From Acidocella sp. 20-57-95 (GTDB taxonomy: Bacteria; Pseudomonadota; Alphaproteobacteria; Acetobacterales; Acetobacteraceae), in assembly GCA_002255575.1 (NCBI GenBank), contig NCAT01000014.1, forward strand, positions 1-64,000: a stretch of DNA of 64,000 nt. Reading direction: 5' to 3'. Position numbers and translations under genes: made by a program. This document shows positions 1-8,197 of the stretch, in pieces (the first letter of the stretch is position 1; the number at the start of each line of letters is the position of its first letter). The notes beneath the pieces are model-generated. The model made no database searches. It was given only the letters and a program-made list of their open reading frames with translations, and had not been told where the DNA came from.

Positions 1-1
1 T

Positions 2-1244
2 CACGTTGTGGGTGCCGGGCATGACGCCAAGCAGGTGCCGTGGATCCCGTATTACGGCGGCAGCATCATCGGGTCGCAATATTACATCACCGGCGGCATT
101 ACTGAGCTGAATTATAATATCCAGTCCGGCGGCGTGCAGTTCCAGGTTAATCAGCTTGGCCCGAAAGACCGCGTTTATACTGAAGATGTGGGTATCGACC
201 TTGAATTGGTGGATAGCCGTTCGTTGCTGATCGTCAAGTCCGTCAGCCTCGTGAAGCAGCTGACCGGCTATGAAGTTGGTTTCAACATCTTCCAGTTCTT
301 TGGCAACAATCTTTACAACCTGAACATTGGCAACAAGAGCCAGGAGCCCGAGCAGCTTGGTGTGCGCACCTTGCTTGAAGAAGGCGTGTTCCGCCTGGTG
401 GCATATGCCGAAGGTTTGGCCCCAGAGCCTTGCCTTGCTACCGCGACGGGTTGGATTCCGAAGGAAACTGCCGAACAATATTTAGCTGCTGACCGTGCTG
501 GCGCTGCCACCCCGGCGCCGGTTGCGCCGACGGCACCAGCGCCGGTTGCAACCGCCGCCCCGGCTGTTGCCCCACCACCGCCTGTTCCAGCGCCCGCTCC
601 TGCCCCGGCACCGGCTGTGGCCGTTGTTGCGCCTACTCCCGCTCCGGCGCCAGCCCCCGCGCCGGCGCCAGCCGCTGCGCCGGCTAACCCGGTTCCGGCA
701 GCTGACTCTGCTGGCATTGCGGTGCCGACCCCGAATGCGCCGCCGGCGCCGAAGCCGGTTGCTGCCGCCGTCGCGGTGCCAGCTCCCGCCCCGGCCCCCG
801 CCCCAACCCCGGCGCCGCAGGCCGATACTGGCGTGCCGGTTCCAGTCCCGGTGCCAACGCCCGCTCCGGTGCCAACGCCAGCCCCGACCCCGGCTGCTGC
901 GCCGCAGGCTGACAATAGCGGTATGCCGGTACCTGTGCCGGTGCCAGCCCCGACCCCTGCCGCAAGCAATGTATCCACTATGGCGGCTGGCAGTGCCGCG
1001 ACGTTAAATTCCCAAACATCATCTGCGCCGGTGCAAAACGGCCAGATGGAGGCGCCATCTGATCAGTCGAACGTGAAGTTTGACTATGGCGCGACCGATG
1101 TCACCGGTGGTGACATGTCGGCTCTCGACCAGGCTGCCTCAACTGCCCGTCAGCATCCTGTGGACCCCAGACCCGATGTCCGGCACCGCCATTATGGACG
1201 CCTCCGGTTCGCAGAAAATCGCCTTGCTTGTCGTCTCCCCATAA
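2..1244 (+). CDS. CsgG/HfaB-family outer-membrane secretion protein, 5'-partial, probable frameshift
   Basis: The reading frame is open from the window edge, so the N-terminus is missing. The visible part starts inside a CsgG-like domain (YYITGGITELNYNI, then alternating beta-strand segments, VKQLTGYEVG, KSQEPEQLGVRTLLE), as in curli CsgG and Caulobacter holdfast protein HfaB, which form outer-membrane pores for fibre or anchor proteins. After about residue 160 comes a tail of about 160 residues made almost only of Pro, Ala, Val and Thr. The original frame stays open to 1357, but after about 1150 it becomes Arg/His-rich with poor codon use. Shifting by +1 gives a well-coded hydrophobic end (MSGTAIMDASGSQKIALLVV) stopping at 1244, leaving about 100 bp of AT-richer spacer before the next gene. 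I therefore infer a frameshift between about 1150 and 1180, by mutation or sequencing error. It lies directly upstream of the giant repeat protein it probably exports. Confidence 0.72.
506..965 (+). repeat. Pro/Ala-rich low-complexity coding repeat
   Basis: Imperfect short repeats of gcc/ccg/gcg codons encode a run of about 150 residues dominated by Ala-Pro and Val-Pro pairs. The same bases stay open in two other frames, which gives spurious long reading frames on both strands. It probably forms an extended linker on the CsgG/HfaB-like protein. Confidence 0.8.
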
Positions 1245-1346
1245 GGGGGGCGGCAAGTCACTCTAAACTTTACGTAAACTGTTCCGATCAAGCACTTGTT
1301 CCGTTTTATTCACCCCATCTAACTTCTTCAACAAAGGTATACGACA

Positions 1347-4300
1347 ATGAAATATAACGTCTCAAAAACCGCTACCTCGCGCACCGCGCGTCGCGCCGTT
1401 GGCGTTAGCGCCGTCGCGCTGACCGCGATGCTGGGCGCTGCCCCGGCAATGGCCGCCTCCACCACCGATTCACTGTTCGCCACCACCGGTTTTGTGGTGC
1501 TGGGCAACAACGACACCAATAGCGCGCTGATCGCCGCCCAGGTTTCCAATTCAACGGTGAGCAACACGGTTGTTAGCAACCCGATTACGACCGGCAACAC
1601 CAATACGCCGAGCACCTTCTCAGTGACCGGCAACACGCTGTCCACCAGCGCCACCGAAAGCCAAGCAACCAACTCGGTTGACCCGACCACCATCGGCAAC
1701 AGCACCGGTAACGGCATCGCGATCCTTTCTGAGCAGGCCACCACCACCGGTGCGGCTGTTACGGCCACCACCACCAACAACAGCGTTGCCAACAACGTGA
1801 CCAACGCGGTCAGCGCTGATGCGCTGATGCTGTCTGGCAACATGTTGTCTTCCACGGCAACCGTTAACAGCTCAAACAACAGTGTCGCGGGCGACCTGCC
1901 GATCACCTATACCGGCGCTGCTGCTCCTGGTGCCGTTAGCAACACCACTGGCACTGTCGCTAGTGGAACTGCCTCGGGCAACGTGGTTGCCGCGACCAAT
2001 CAGAGCAGTGCTTCGTTCACCAATGGCGCCACCACGTCTGGCGCTTTCACCACCGGCAACACCGTTGGCCAGGATGTGACATCCACCGGCAACGGCACCA
2101 ACACGCTGGGCCTGACCGCACCGGAAAACAACAACGCTGTCACTTCGTTGTTCAATGGCAACAGCGCTGGCAACAGCATCAATTTCTCGCTCACCAATGG
2201 TCAATCCACTGGCGCGCCGAGCCTGAATGGCTCGCTGGTTATTTCGAACCAGCAGGCGAACAACCCAACCACGGCCCCGACCGGCGTTGGTGCCAGCACC
2301 GCCAACAACACCACCAGCAACGTGGTTGATGGCGCGACAGGTTCAACTCTAACCCTGACCGGTGCCACCACCCAGACCGGCAACAGCTTCACCTCGGCTG
2401 CTTATGGCAATAACGTGCCAGCTGGCACCGGCACCACTGGCGGCTCGGGCAACCAGTTGACGCTGGGCGTTAACCTGGCCGGCACTACCACCCCGGCGCG
2501 GAACGCCATTGCGTTCGGCAGTAACGCGATTAACGCAGCGGCTGACCTGCTGCTGGCGAACCAGCAGAGCAACGTCAACCTACCTTTGAGCGCCACCACT
2601 GGCGGTGCCACCACCGCTTCTGCCAACACGCTGGAAACCCTCATTCAGGGTGCCAGTGCGGGTTCAGTATTGGTGGGCAGCAACACATTGTCTTCCACGG
2701 TTGCGGGTAACTTTGCCAGCAACGGCATTGCCACTGCCGCGGGTGCTGCCATCAACAGCATCGCTGGCCTGACCGCCCTTGCCAATGCGCAAGAGCAAGG
2801 CACTGGCTCAAACGTCACCGCCACCACCCAGAACAACCTTGTGCTGGGTGATATTGGTGTTGCAAGCGGTACCTTTACCAACCCAACGGGTGCTGCCGCT
2901 TCTACCGTCACTGTTTCGGCGAACAGCGTCACGTCCACCGCGAATGCGAACTCTGAAGCCAGCGCCGTGAATTTGGCTGCCAGCACCATCGATAACGGTG
3001 TCGCCGGTGCGAATAGCGCTGGTACATTGTCGAACAGCGCTAGTGTTGGCGCAGGCGCTGGGGTGAATAACCAGCAAGTTTCGCAGAGCACCACGGCGGC
3101 CAACACCAGCAACAACACGGCAGAAGCTTTGGTGGCTGATACGGGCACTGGCAGCAACACGCTGACCGTTAGCGGTACCAGCGTTGGTGCAACTACGAAC
3201 AGCAACCTTGCCACCAACAGCTTGACCGAGACGGCCAGCACGGTTGGCGGTTCGGCCGGGGTGCTCAGCATTCAGTTGGCAAACCCAACGGGTGCCACGG
3301 CCTCAAGCGTAACTAACAGCAACAACCTCGTTGAAGCTGCGCTCACCGGCATCGCCACTGGTACGGGCCTGACGAATGACACGCTGGCGGTTTCCGGCAC
3401 GCAAGTTAGCGGGATTGGTGCGGGCAATAATGCCAGCAACAGCCTGAGCATTGCGGCCAGCAACGCCAATAACGGCAATAGCAGCACGCCAAACCTGACT
3501 TCGGTGATCACCGGTGCCGATACGGCCAATGCTGACCTTAGCTTGATGAACACCCAAGCTTCGAGTGGCGCGGTTTCGACCACGCTGAATGCGGATCAGA
3601 TCGCGGCACTGGGCAATGCTGGCAGCACTGCTGGTACGGTAACTGGCTCAACCTTCACCGTTGCCGGCCCGGCCGTGAACGTGCCAACGATGCTGGCGCA
3701 AGCGCTGGAAAACCAGGCCACCAACAGCATTACGGCAACTGGCACCGCCACCTTGTCTGACAGCGTTGGGTTGCTGAACGCACAGAGCAACAACAACGCG
3801 GCTGCCACCGCTAACGCCACGCTCTCCGGCAGTTCAGTGTTGGCTGCGGTTAACGTCAATAGTGGCACGGGTAACCTTTCGGGTGACACAGTTGCCGCCA
3901 CCAACAACTACCTACAGGGACTTTCCGGTGAAAACCTCGCCAACAACAGCTACAGCGTTTCGGCTGGTACTCTGACGCTGGGTGAAACCCCAACGACGGC
4001 TGGCTCCAACGTGACCTTGGCGACGGCCAGCACGACCAACCAGGTTGGCTTTGAAGATGCCCTGTTGAACAACCAGTCGGCCGTGGCTGGTGCCACCACC
4101 TCGGTGACTGGTAACCAGGTGCTGACAGAAGCTGGCAATACCGCTGCCAACTCAACCGTGACCAACAGCACCCTGTCCACCAACAACAACAGCCAAGTTG
4201 CGGCGGCCTTCGGGAACCAAGCGGCTGATGCTGGTTCAGTTGCTGGCAACACCCTTAATAACGGTGGCACCTACGTGCCGGCGGCGGATGTGACCAGCAT

Positions 4301-6791
4301 CCAGACCACCAGCGCGGCGGGTCCGGTGAGCGCCAACATCACTGGCTCAACGACTGTGCCGTCTTTTGAAACCGCTATTCTGGGCACCGGCTTGGTGACA
4401 GGCTCGACGCTGGCTGTGAATGCCAACACTGACAATGCGGTGGCTGAAGGCAACCTCGGCACCAATACGCTGAACGTGACCAGCACCAACATCACGGATG
4501 TTGCCACCGCCGCACCAGTTAACTTGGTGACCGGCCTGACCACAGCGAATGCCCTGTTGGCATTCGATGTGCAGAACATCCAGAATGGTGCCGCGACGGT
4601 GACAGCTTCACAGAACGTGACCAACGACCTGCTGGCCGTTGGCGGCGCTGTGACCACCTCAACGCTGACCGCGAACAACAACGCGTTTGATGTGTCATCG
4701 CTGAACAACTATGCCACCAACGCGCTGACCTTCGGTTCGGGCACTACCCCGGTTGACAGCATCACCTCCTCGGCTGGCGTGCAGAACTACCAGAACGCCT
4801 CCAGCACTGTGACTGCCACGCTGGGTTCGGCTGGTACGCCAGGGACGGCTACGGTGCCGGGTTTTGCTGTCACTTACAGCGTGACCAACACCACAGGGAA
4901 TGGCACGGTCAGTGGCACGATCATCAACAATGGCACCCAGTTCCAAGTCAGCACTGACCCCGTGACGTTCAATGTCGGAGGTCTGACGGCACAGCAGTTG
5001 ACAGCGTTTGAAGCACTGTTCGGGAATGCGGGTACCTACAATAATGGGACGTACACGCTTGCGGTGGGTACTTATAATCTTTCAACGACGTCGGTTTTCG
5101 GTACTACCAACTCCACAGTATATCTGGCCAGCGGTGGGGGCAGTGTCACAAATGCAAACCTGAGTTTGCCCGCCATTCAGGGCACCGCGGCGGTACCGGC
5201 TAACCCAACAGTTGAGATTACGGTTGGTAGTGCAGCGACGCCGGCAACATCAAGCATCACCAACAGCACGCTTACGGAAAATACCAACAGCTTTAACGCC
5301 ACGGCGGTTGCCAATACCGCAACCAACAGCAACACCATCACCGCGACCACAGTGGCTGGCGGTGCTGACATTGCCAGCGCCACTGCCACCTCCAGCGCGA
5401 CCACCGCTGGCGTGGTGACGGCAACGGCGGCTTATGCAACCTCGAACGACCAGATCGCTTCCGCTGCGGTGACCGCGTCGGCAAACGGTGAAGTGGCGAT
5501 CAACCCGACCGCCACGGGTGCGACGATCAGCAACGATACGCTGAGCGTTTCTAACAACACCCAGGTTGCTGAAGCGCAAGCGAATGTGGGCACAAACTCG
5601 CTCTCGATCGCGGCAAATAACACCGGCGCGGCCGGCACCAGCGGCACCACCGGTGCGGTTGTGTCCGACCAGTCCGGCACCAGCAGCGTGACGGCCGATG
5701 CTGGCGTGGTTGCTACCACGGGCACTTCAACCTACGGGCTGATCATCACGGCGCCGGGCGCGATTGCGAACTCCACCCTGACCATGAGCGGCAACAGCAC
5801 ATTGTCTCAGGCTGAAGTGAACAACGCTACCAACACGCTCTCAGCGTCCGCAGCCAACCTGCTCACCGCCAACACGGCGCAGACCAACGCGGCAGCCAGC
5901 GTGGTTGGTGGGGCTTCGGCCACCGCTGACTACACTGTGACCAACCTGCAGTCCGCCACGGGCGGCACGGTGACCGCGAATGCCGCAACGTCGATCTCCA
6001 ACACCGACGTGGCAGCCTCTAACGGTCTCTCGGCCAGCACTGTGACGATTAGCGGCAACAAGACCAAGGCGCAGGCGGTTGCCAATATTGGCAATGACAC
6101 GCTGAACCTGACCGGTGACGTGGTTACCGCAACTGGCGCGATCAGCAGCGGCCAGACCAACAGCGACACTGTGAACGCTGCGGGCCTGACCAACATTGGC
6201 TTCAACCTGACTGGTGGCGCCGGTGGCGCCGCTGGCCCGGCCGGGGCAACCAACTCGACGATTACGATCTACAACAACGCTCTGAACGTGCTGGGTGAAG
6301 GCAACCAGGTTTCCAACGTCCTGAACGCTTCCGCCTCAGCGGCTTACGGTGCGCAAACCTCAGCGAACAGCACTGCGACGACCGACAACGCCACCTTTGC
6401 GGTGTTGAACAACCAGAATAACTCTGGTGCGGTTTCTGCCCTGGCTGTTAGCGCACCAACCACCAGCTACGCGGTGGCTCTGAACGGTGGGGCAAGCACC
6501 ACACCGGTTAGCAACACCGCAGTGACTGTTTCCTACAACAACACCACGGCGACTGCTTTCGGTAACAATGCGACCAACACGATAAACGCAACCGCCCTGA
6601 ACTCCGGTAACGCGACGCTGGCCCTGCAGAACACGCAGGTTAACAGCGGCAACGTGACCGCGAATGTCATCGGCGCGACGGTGGCTTCCAGCCTTGGCCT
6701 GCCGGGCGTGTCCGGCTCCAGCGTTGGTATCGCCAGCAACGTTATCGGCGCAACGGCGGTTGGCAACATCTCTGTCAACTCAGTCAAGTAA
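1347..6791 (+). CDS. giant secreted Asn/Thr/Ala/Ser-rich repeat protein (amyloid/adhesin-like)
   Basis: An 1814-residue protein with a clear signal peptide (basic start, hydrophobic stretch, cleavage after APAMA near residue 36). The rest is built from degenerate repeats of about 60-90 residues. Their core reads roughly S-T-L-x-V-S-x-N-x4-A-x-A-x2-N-x2-T-N-x-L-x-V/I, for example near residues 525, 600, 680, 1045, 1310, 1410, 1485 and 1580. Between cores sit Q-x-N-S-G-x-V-T-A segments. Charged residues are very rare and I saw no Cys or Trp. A less repetitive Gly/Tyr-containing insert lies around residues 1180-1285. The composition (many Asn and Gln, regular beta-strand spacing) and the CsgG/HfaB-like gene just upstream suggest a surface fibre or holdfast-anchor protein, perhaps a functional analogue of HfaD or curlin. 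No catalytic domain is visible. A terminator follows at 6819. Confidence 0.8.
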   Translation: MKYNVSKTATSRTARRAVGVSAVALTAMLGAAPAMAASTTDSLFATTGFVVLGNNDTNSALIAAQVSNSTVSNTVVSNPITTGNTNTPSTFSVTGNTLSTSATESQATNSVDPTTIGNSTGNGIAILSEQATTTGAAVTATTTNNSVANNVTNAVSADALMLSGNMLSSTATVNSSNNSVAGDLPITYTGAAAPGAVSNTTGTVASGTASGNVVAATNQSSASFTNGATTSGAFTTGNTVGQDVTSTGNGTNTLGLTAPENNNAVTSLFNGNSAGNSINFSLTNGQSTGAPSLNGSLVISNQQANNPTTAPTGVGASTANNTTSNVVDGATGSTLTLTGATTQTGNSFTSAAYGNNVPAGTGTTGGSGNQLTLGVNLAGTTTPARNAIAFGSNAINAAADLLLANQQSNVNLPLSATTGGATTASANTLETLIQGASAGSVLVGSNTLSSTVAGNFASNGIATAAGAAINSIAGLTALANAQEQGTGSNVTATTQNNLVLGDIGVASGTFTNPTGAAASTVTVSANSVTSTANANSEASAVNLAASTIDNGVAGANSAGTLSNSASVGAGAGVNNQQVSQSTTAANTSNNTAEALVADTGTGSNTLTVSGTSVGATTNSNLATNSLTETASTVGGSAGVLSIQLANPTGATASSVTNSNNLVEAALTGIATGTGLTNDTLAVSGTQVSGIGAGNNASNSLSIAASNANNGNSSTPNLTSVITGADTANADLSLMNTQASSGAVSTTLNADQIAALGNAGSTAGTVTGSTFTVAGPAVNVPTMLAQALENQATNSITATGTATLSDSVGLLNAQSNNNAAATANATLSGSSVLAAVNVNSGTGNLSGDTVAATNNYLQGLSGENLANNSYSVSAGTLTLGETPTTAGSNVTLATASTTNQVGFEDALLNNQSAVAGATTSVTGNQVLTEAGNTAANSTVTNSTLSTNNNSQVAAAFGNQAADAGSVAGNTLNNGGTYVPAADVTSIQTTSAAGPVSANITGSTTVPSFETAILGTGLVTGSTLAVNANTDNAVAEGNLGTNTLNVTSTNITDVATAAPVNLVTGLTTANALLAFDVQNIQNGAATVTASQNVTNDLLAVGGAVTTSTLTANNNAFDVSSLNNYATNALTFGSGTTPVDSITSSAGVQNYQNASSTVTATLGSAGTPGTATVPGFAVTYSVTNTTGNGTVSGTIINNGTQFQVSTDPVTFNVGGLTAQQLTAFEALFGNAGTYNNGTYTLAVGTYNLSTTSVFGTTNSTVYLASGGGSVTNANLSLPAIQGTAAVPANPTVEITVGSAATPATSSITNSTLTENTNSFNATAVANTATNSNTITATTVAGGADIASATATSSATTAGVVTATAAYATSNDQIASAAVTASANGEVAINPTATGATISNDTLSVSNNTQVAEAQANVGTNSLSIAANNTGAAGTSGTTGAVVSDQSGTSSVTADAGVVATTGTSTYGLIITAPGAIANSTLTMSGNSTLSQAEVNNATNTLSASAANLLTANTAQTNAAASVVGGASATADYTVTNLQSATGGTVTANAATSISNTDVAASNGLSASTVTISGNKTKAQAVANIGNDTLNLTGDVVTATGAISSGQTNSDTVNAAGLTNIGFNLTGGAGGAAGPAGATNSTITIYNNALNVLGEGNQVSNVLNASASAAYGAQTSANSTATTDNATFAVLNNQNNSGAVSALAVSAPTTSYAVALNGGASTTPVSNTAVTVSYNNTTATAFGNNATNTINATALNSGNATLALQNTQVNSGNVTANVIGATVASSLGLPGVSGSSVGIASNVIGATAVGNISVNSVK

Positions 6792-6818
6792 GCCTAACGC
6801 TAATACGACGGCTAAATT

Positions 6819-6849
6819 GGGGGAGAGCCTGTGGCTCTCCCCTTTTTTT
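6819..6849 (+). terminator. intrinsic terminator after the giant repeat protein
   Basis: A perfect GGGGAGAGCC / GGCTCTCCCC stem with a 3-nt loop is followed by seven T residues. It sits 27 bp after the stop codon and separates the repeat-protein transcript from the next gene. Confidence 0.9.
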
Positions 6850-6908
6850 GAAACGAGTGGTATGAGCCGGGACCAAATATTTTCCGGCCAAAACAGGAGT
6901 TGATTTAG

Positions 6909-7586
6909 ATGAAAAAACATTCTTTTGCCGCAACGGCATGGCTGCTGGGTTGTGGCCTGTTGGGGGCAACGCTGGCCCACCCGGCTTTGGCGGCTGATAC
7001 CAAGCATTCATTTGCGGTCCATGGCATTGGCGCCGTGGGGTGCGCGGATTTGATCAAGGGCCTGACGCCGGGCGATGCCAAGACCATGACGCCGGACCAG
7101 TTGAAGCAGCAAAATTCTGACCAGGCGGTTATCCGCATGTCTCTGGGTTCATGGCTGCTTGGCTATGTGAGCGAAATAAACCGGGTGCAGGCCGGCGCTT
7201 ATGACGTGACGCCGGTGCAGCAGGAAGACGCGCTGATTAATATGGTGGCTGGCGTTTGCGCGAAGCACCCCGATGCGCGCGTTGAAACGGTGGCGGATGT
7301 GGTGTTCACGTCTCTTGCCAAGGCCAAGGTTCCCTCTGAATCGCCGGAAGTGAAGGCAAGCGCTGGCAACAATGCCACGGTGTTGCGCCAATCGACCCTG
7401 GTGCAGTTGGAAAAGACGCTGGTTTCTGAGAAGCTGTTGAAAGAAGCCGACGCAAACGGAAAATACGGCCCGGCTGTGCAGGCAGCTTTGGTGAAATTCC
7501 AGACCGCGCAGAAATTGCCAGTCACGGGTTTGCCTGACCCGGCGACCGTGATCCGCGCTCTGGTGGGATTACCAGCGCAGAAGTAA
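6909..7586 (+). CDS. secreted protein with C-terminal peptidoglycan-binding domain
   Basis: 225 residues. A signal peptide (basic start, hydrophobic core, cleavage after PALA near residue 29) precedes an uncharacterised domain of about 100 residues. This has two Cys (VGCADL and GVCAKH), a YVSEINR segment and a helical look, and recalls HdeA- or Rap1a-type small periplasmic domains without a firm match. Residues about 160-225 fit a peptidoglycan_binding_1 domain (LVQLEKTLVSEKLL...GKYGPAVQAALVKFQTAQ...VTGLPDPAT). A good ribosome site (AGGAG at 6895-6899) supports the start. The neighbours suggest a role in anchoring or assembling the surface fibre in the envelope; that role is inference. Confidence 0.75.
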   Translation: MKKHSFAATAWLLGCGLLGATLAHPALAADTKHSFAVHGIGAVGCADLIKGLTPGDAKTMTPDQLKQQNSDQAVIRMSLGSWLLGYVSEINRVQAGAYDVTPVQQEDALINMVAGVCAKHPDARVETVADVVFTSLAKAKVPSESPEVKASAGNNATVLRQSTLVQLEKTLVSEKLLKEADANGKYGPAVQAALVKFQTAQKLPVTGLPDPATVIRALVGLPAQK

Positions 7587-7602
7587 GTTTACGTTCCGCA
7601 AC

Positions 7603-7639
7603 AAAAAACCCGCCTCACATACATGAGGCGGGTTTTTTT
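7603..7639 (+). terminator. intrinsic terminator closing the fibre locus
   Basis: The stem CCCGCCTCA / TGAGGCGGG has a 6-nt loop, with an A-run before it and seven T after it, so it can act on both strands. It lies just outside the left end of the genomic island. Confidence 0.9.
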
Positions 7640-7648
7640 GTAATATGG

Positions 7649-7694
7649 TGGTGCCGTCCGCCGGAATCGAACCGGCGACCTACTGATTACGAAT
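7649..7694. repeat. left attachment site (46-bp direct repeat of tRNA-Thr 3' end)
   Basis: These 46 bases are identical to 17896-17941, the 3' part of the tRNA-Thr(CGT) gene including the T-arm and part of the anticodon arm. Similarity stops inside the anticodon region, so this is not a tRNA gene but the duplicated crossover site left by integration. A tyrosine integrase gene follows at 8198. Confidence 0.93.
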
Positions 7695-7848
7695 TAGGGA
7701 ATCATATCGTCGGACACTCAAAATAAGCCCCGACAACAAGTTGTGAAATAAATAATCCTTGCATATTGCTTGCTCTATTTTAGACCTACTTATATATTGT
7801 GTTTGTGGTGCTCATATTGTGTCATGAGTATCCCCAAATATCTGGCGC

Positions 7849-7872
7849 AATTAGGCCCAGATTAGGCCCAGA
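7849..7872 (+). promoter_or_regulatory. left pair of TTAGGCCCA repeats, possible integrase arm sites
   Basis: Two direct copies of TTAGGCCCAG start 11 bp apart. The 24-bp block matches 17828-17851 with one mismatch, at the other end of the island. Paired short repeats just inside both ends are typical of arm-type binding sites of tyrosine integrases or excisionase sites; the assignment is inference. The block also precedes the ribosome site of the gene at 7885. Confidence 0.6.
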
Positions 7873-7884
7873 AAGGCAAACACA

Positions 7885-8139
7885 ATGATCGACAACTCAA
7901 ATAAATCGACGGTTCAGGACGTGGCTTTACTGTGCGGGCAGGCTCTAGAGCCGGGTATGCACACGGGGGCGCTCGCCGAGTTACTGGCTGGCATTGACGA
8001 GCCGCTCACAGGCTTTACCGCCGAGGATATGGTTGAGCCAATGGCGGAAGAAGTGGCGTCTCTGCACCGGCAGGCCACCGGGCGGGAATGGCCGCATGTG
8101 ACTGCGGAAGAAGTGAAGGCCGTCCTGGTGGCGGCTTAA
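7885..8139 (+). CDS. small hypothetical island protein
   Basis: An 84-residue acidic protein, first gene inside the left end of the island, with no family I recognise. It is rich in Ala, Glu and Leu and looks helical. The start ATG has AGAAAGG about 9 bases upstream. It lies directly upstream of the integrase on the same strand, so a role in recombination control (for example an excisionase-like accessory) is possible but unsupported by any motif. Confidence 0.5.
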   Translation: MIDNSNKSTVQDVALLCGQALEPGMHTGALAELLAGIDEPLTGFTAEDMVEPMAEEVASLHRQATGREWPHVTAEEVKAVLVAA

Positions 8140-8156
8140 AGCTCATTCACAAAAGA

Positions 8157-8184
8157 GGCGGGGGATGGCTGTTGATCCCCCGCC
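8157..8184 (+). promoter_or_regulatory. perfect 10-bp inverted repeat upstream of the integrase
   Basis: GGCGGGGGAT and ATCCCCCGCC are separated by 8 bases. There is no T-run, so it is not a classic terminator. It overlaps an alternative upstream ATG (8165) of the integrase and ends 13 bp before the preferred start, so it could hide the ribosome site or act as an operator. Confidence 0.55.
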
Positions 8185-8197
8185 GCGGGGGTGCGAA

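Noticed and set aside
313-1007. Long open frames on both strands in the Pro/Ala region, rich in Gly/Ala or Pro/Arg
   Set aside because: They are a by-product of the low-complexity codon repeat; composition is not protein-like and there is no ribosome site.
1328-6787. About two dozen antisense frames opposite the giant repeat gene
   Set aside because: Hydrophobic Val/Leu/Ala strings mirror the Asn/Thr/Ala repeat codons; none has a start signal or family pattern.
7649-7740. A second tRNA-Thr gene at the left end of the island
   Set aside because: Only the 3' 46 bases are present; the sequence diverges in the anticodon arm and no D-arm or 5' acceptor strand follows.
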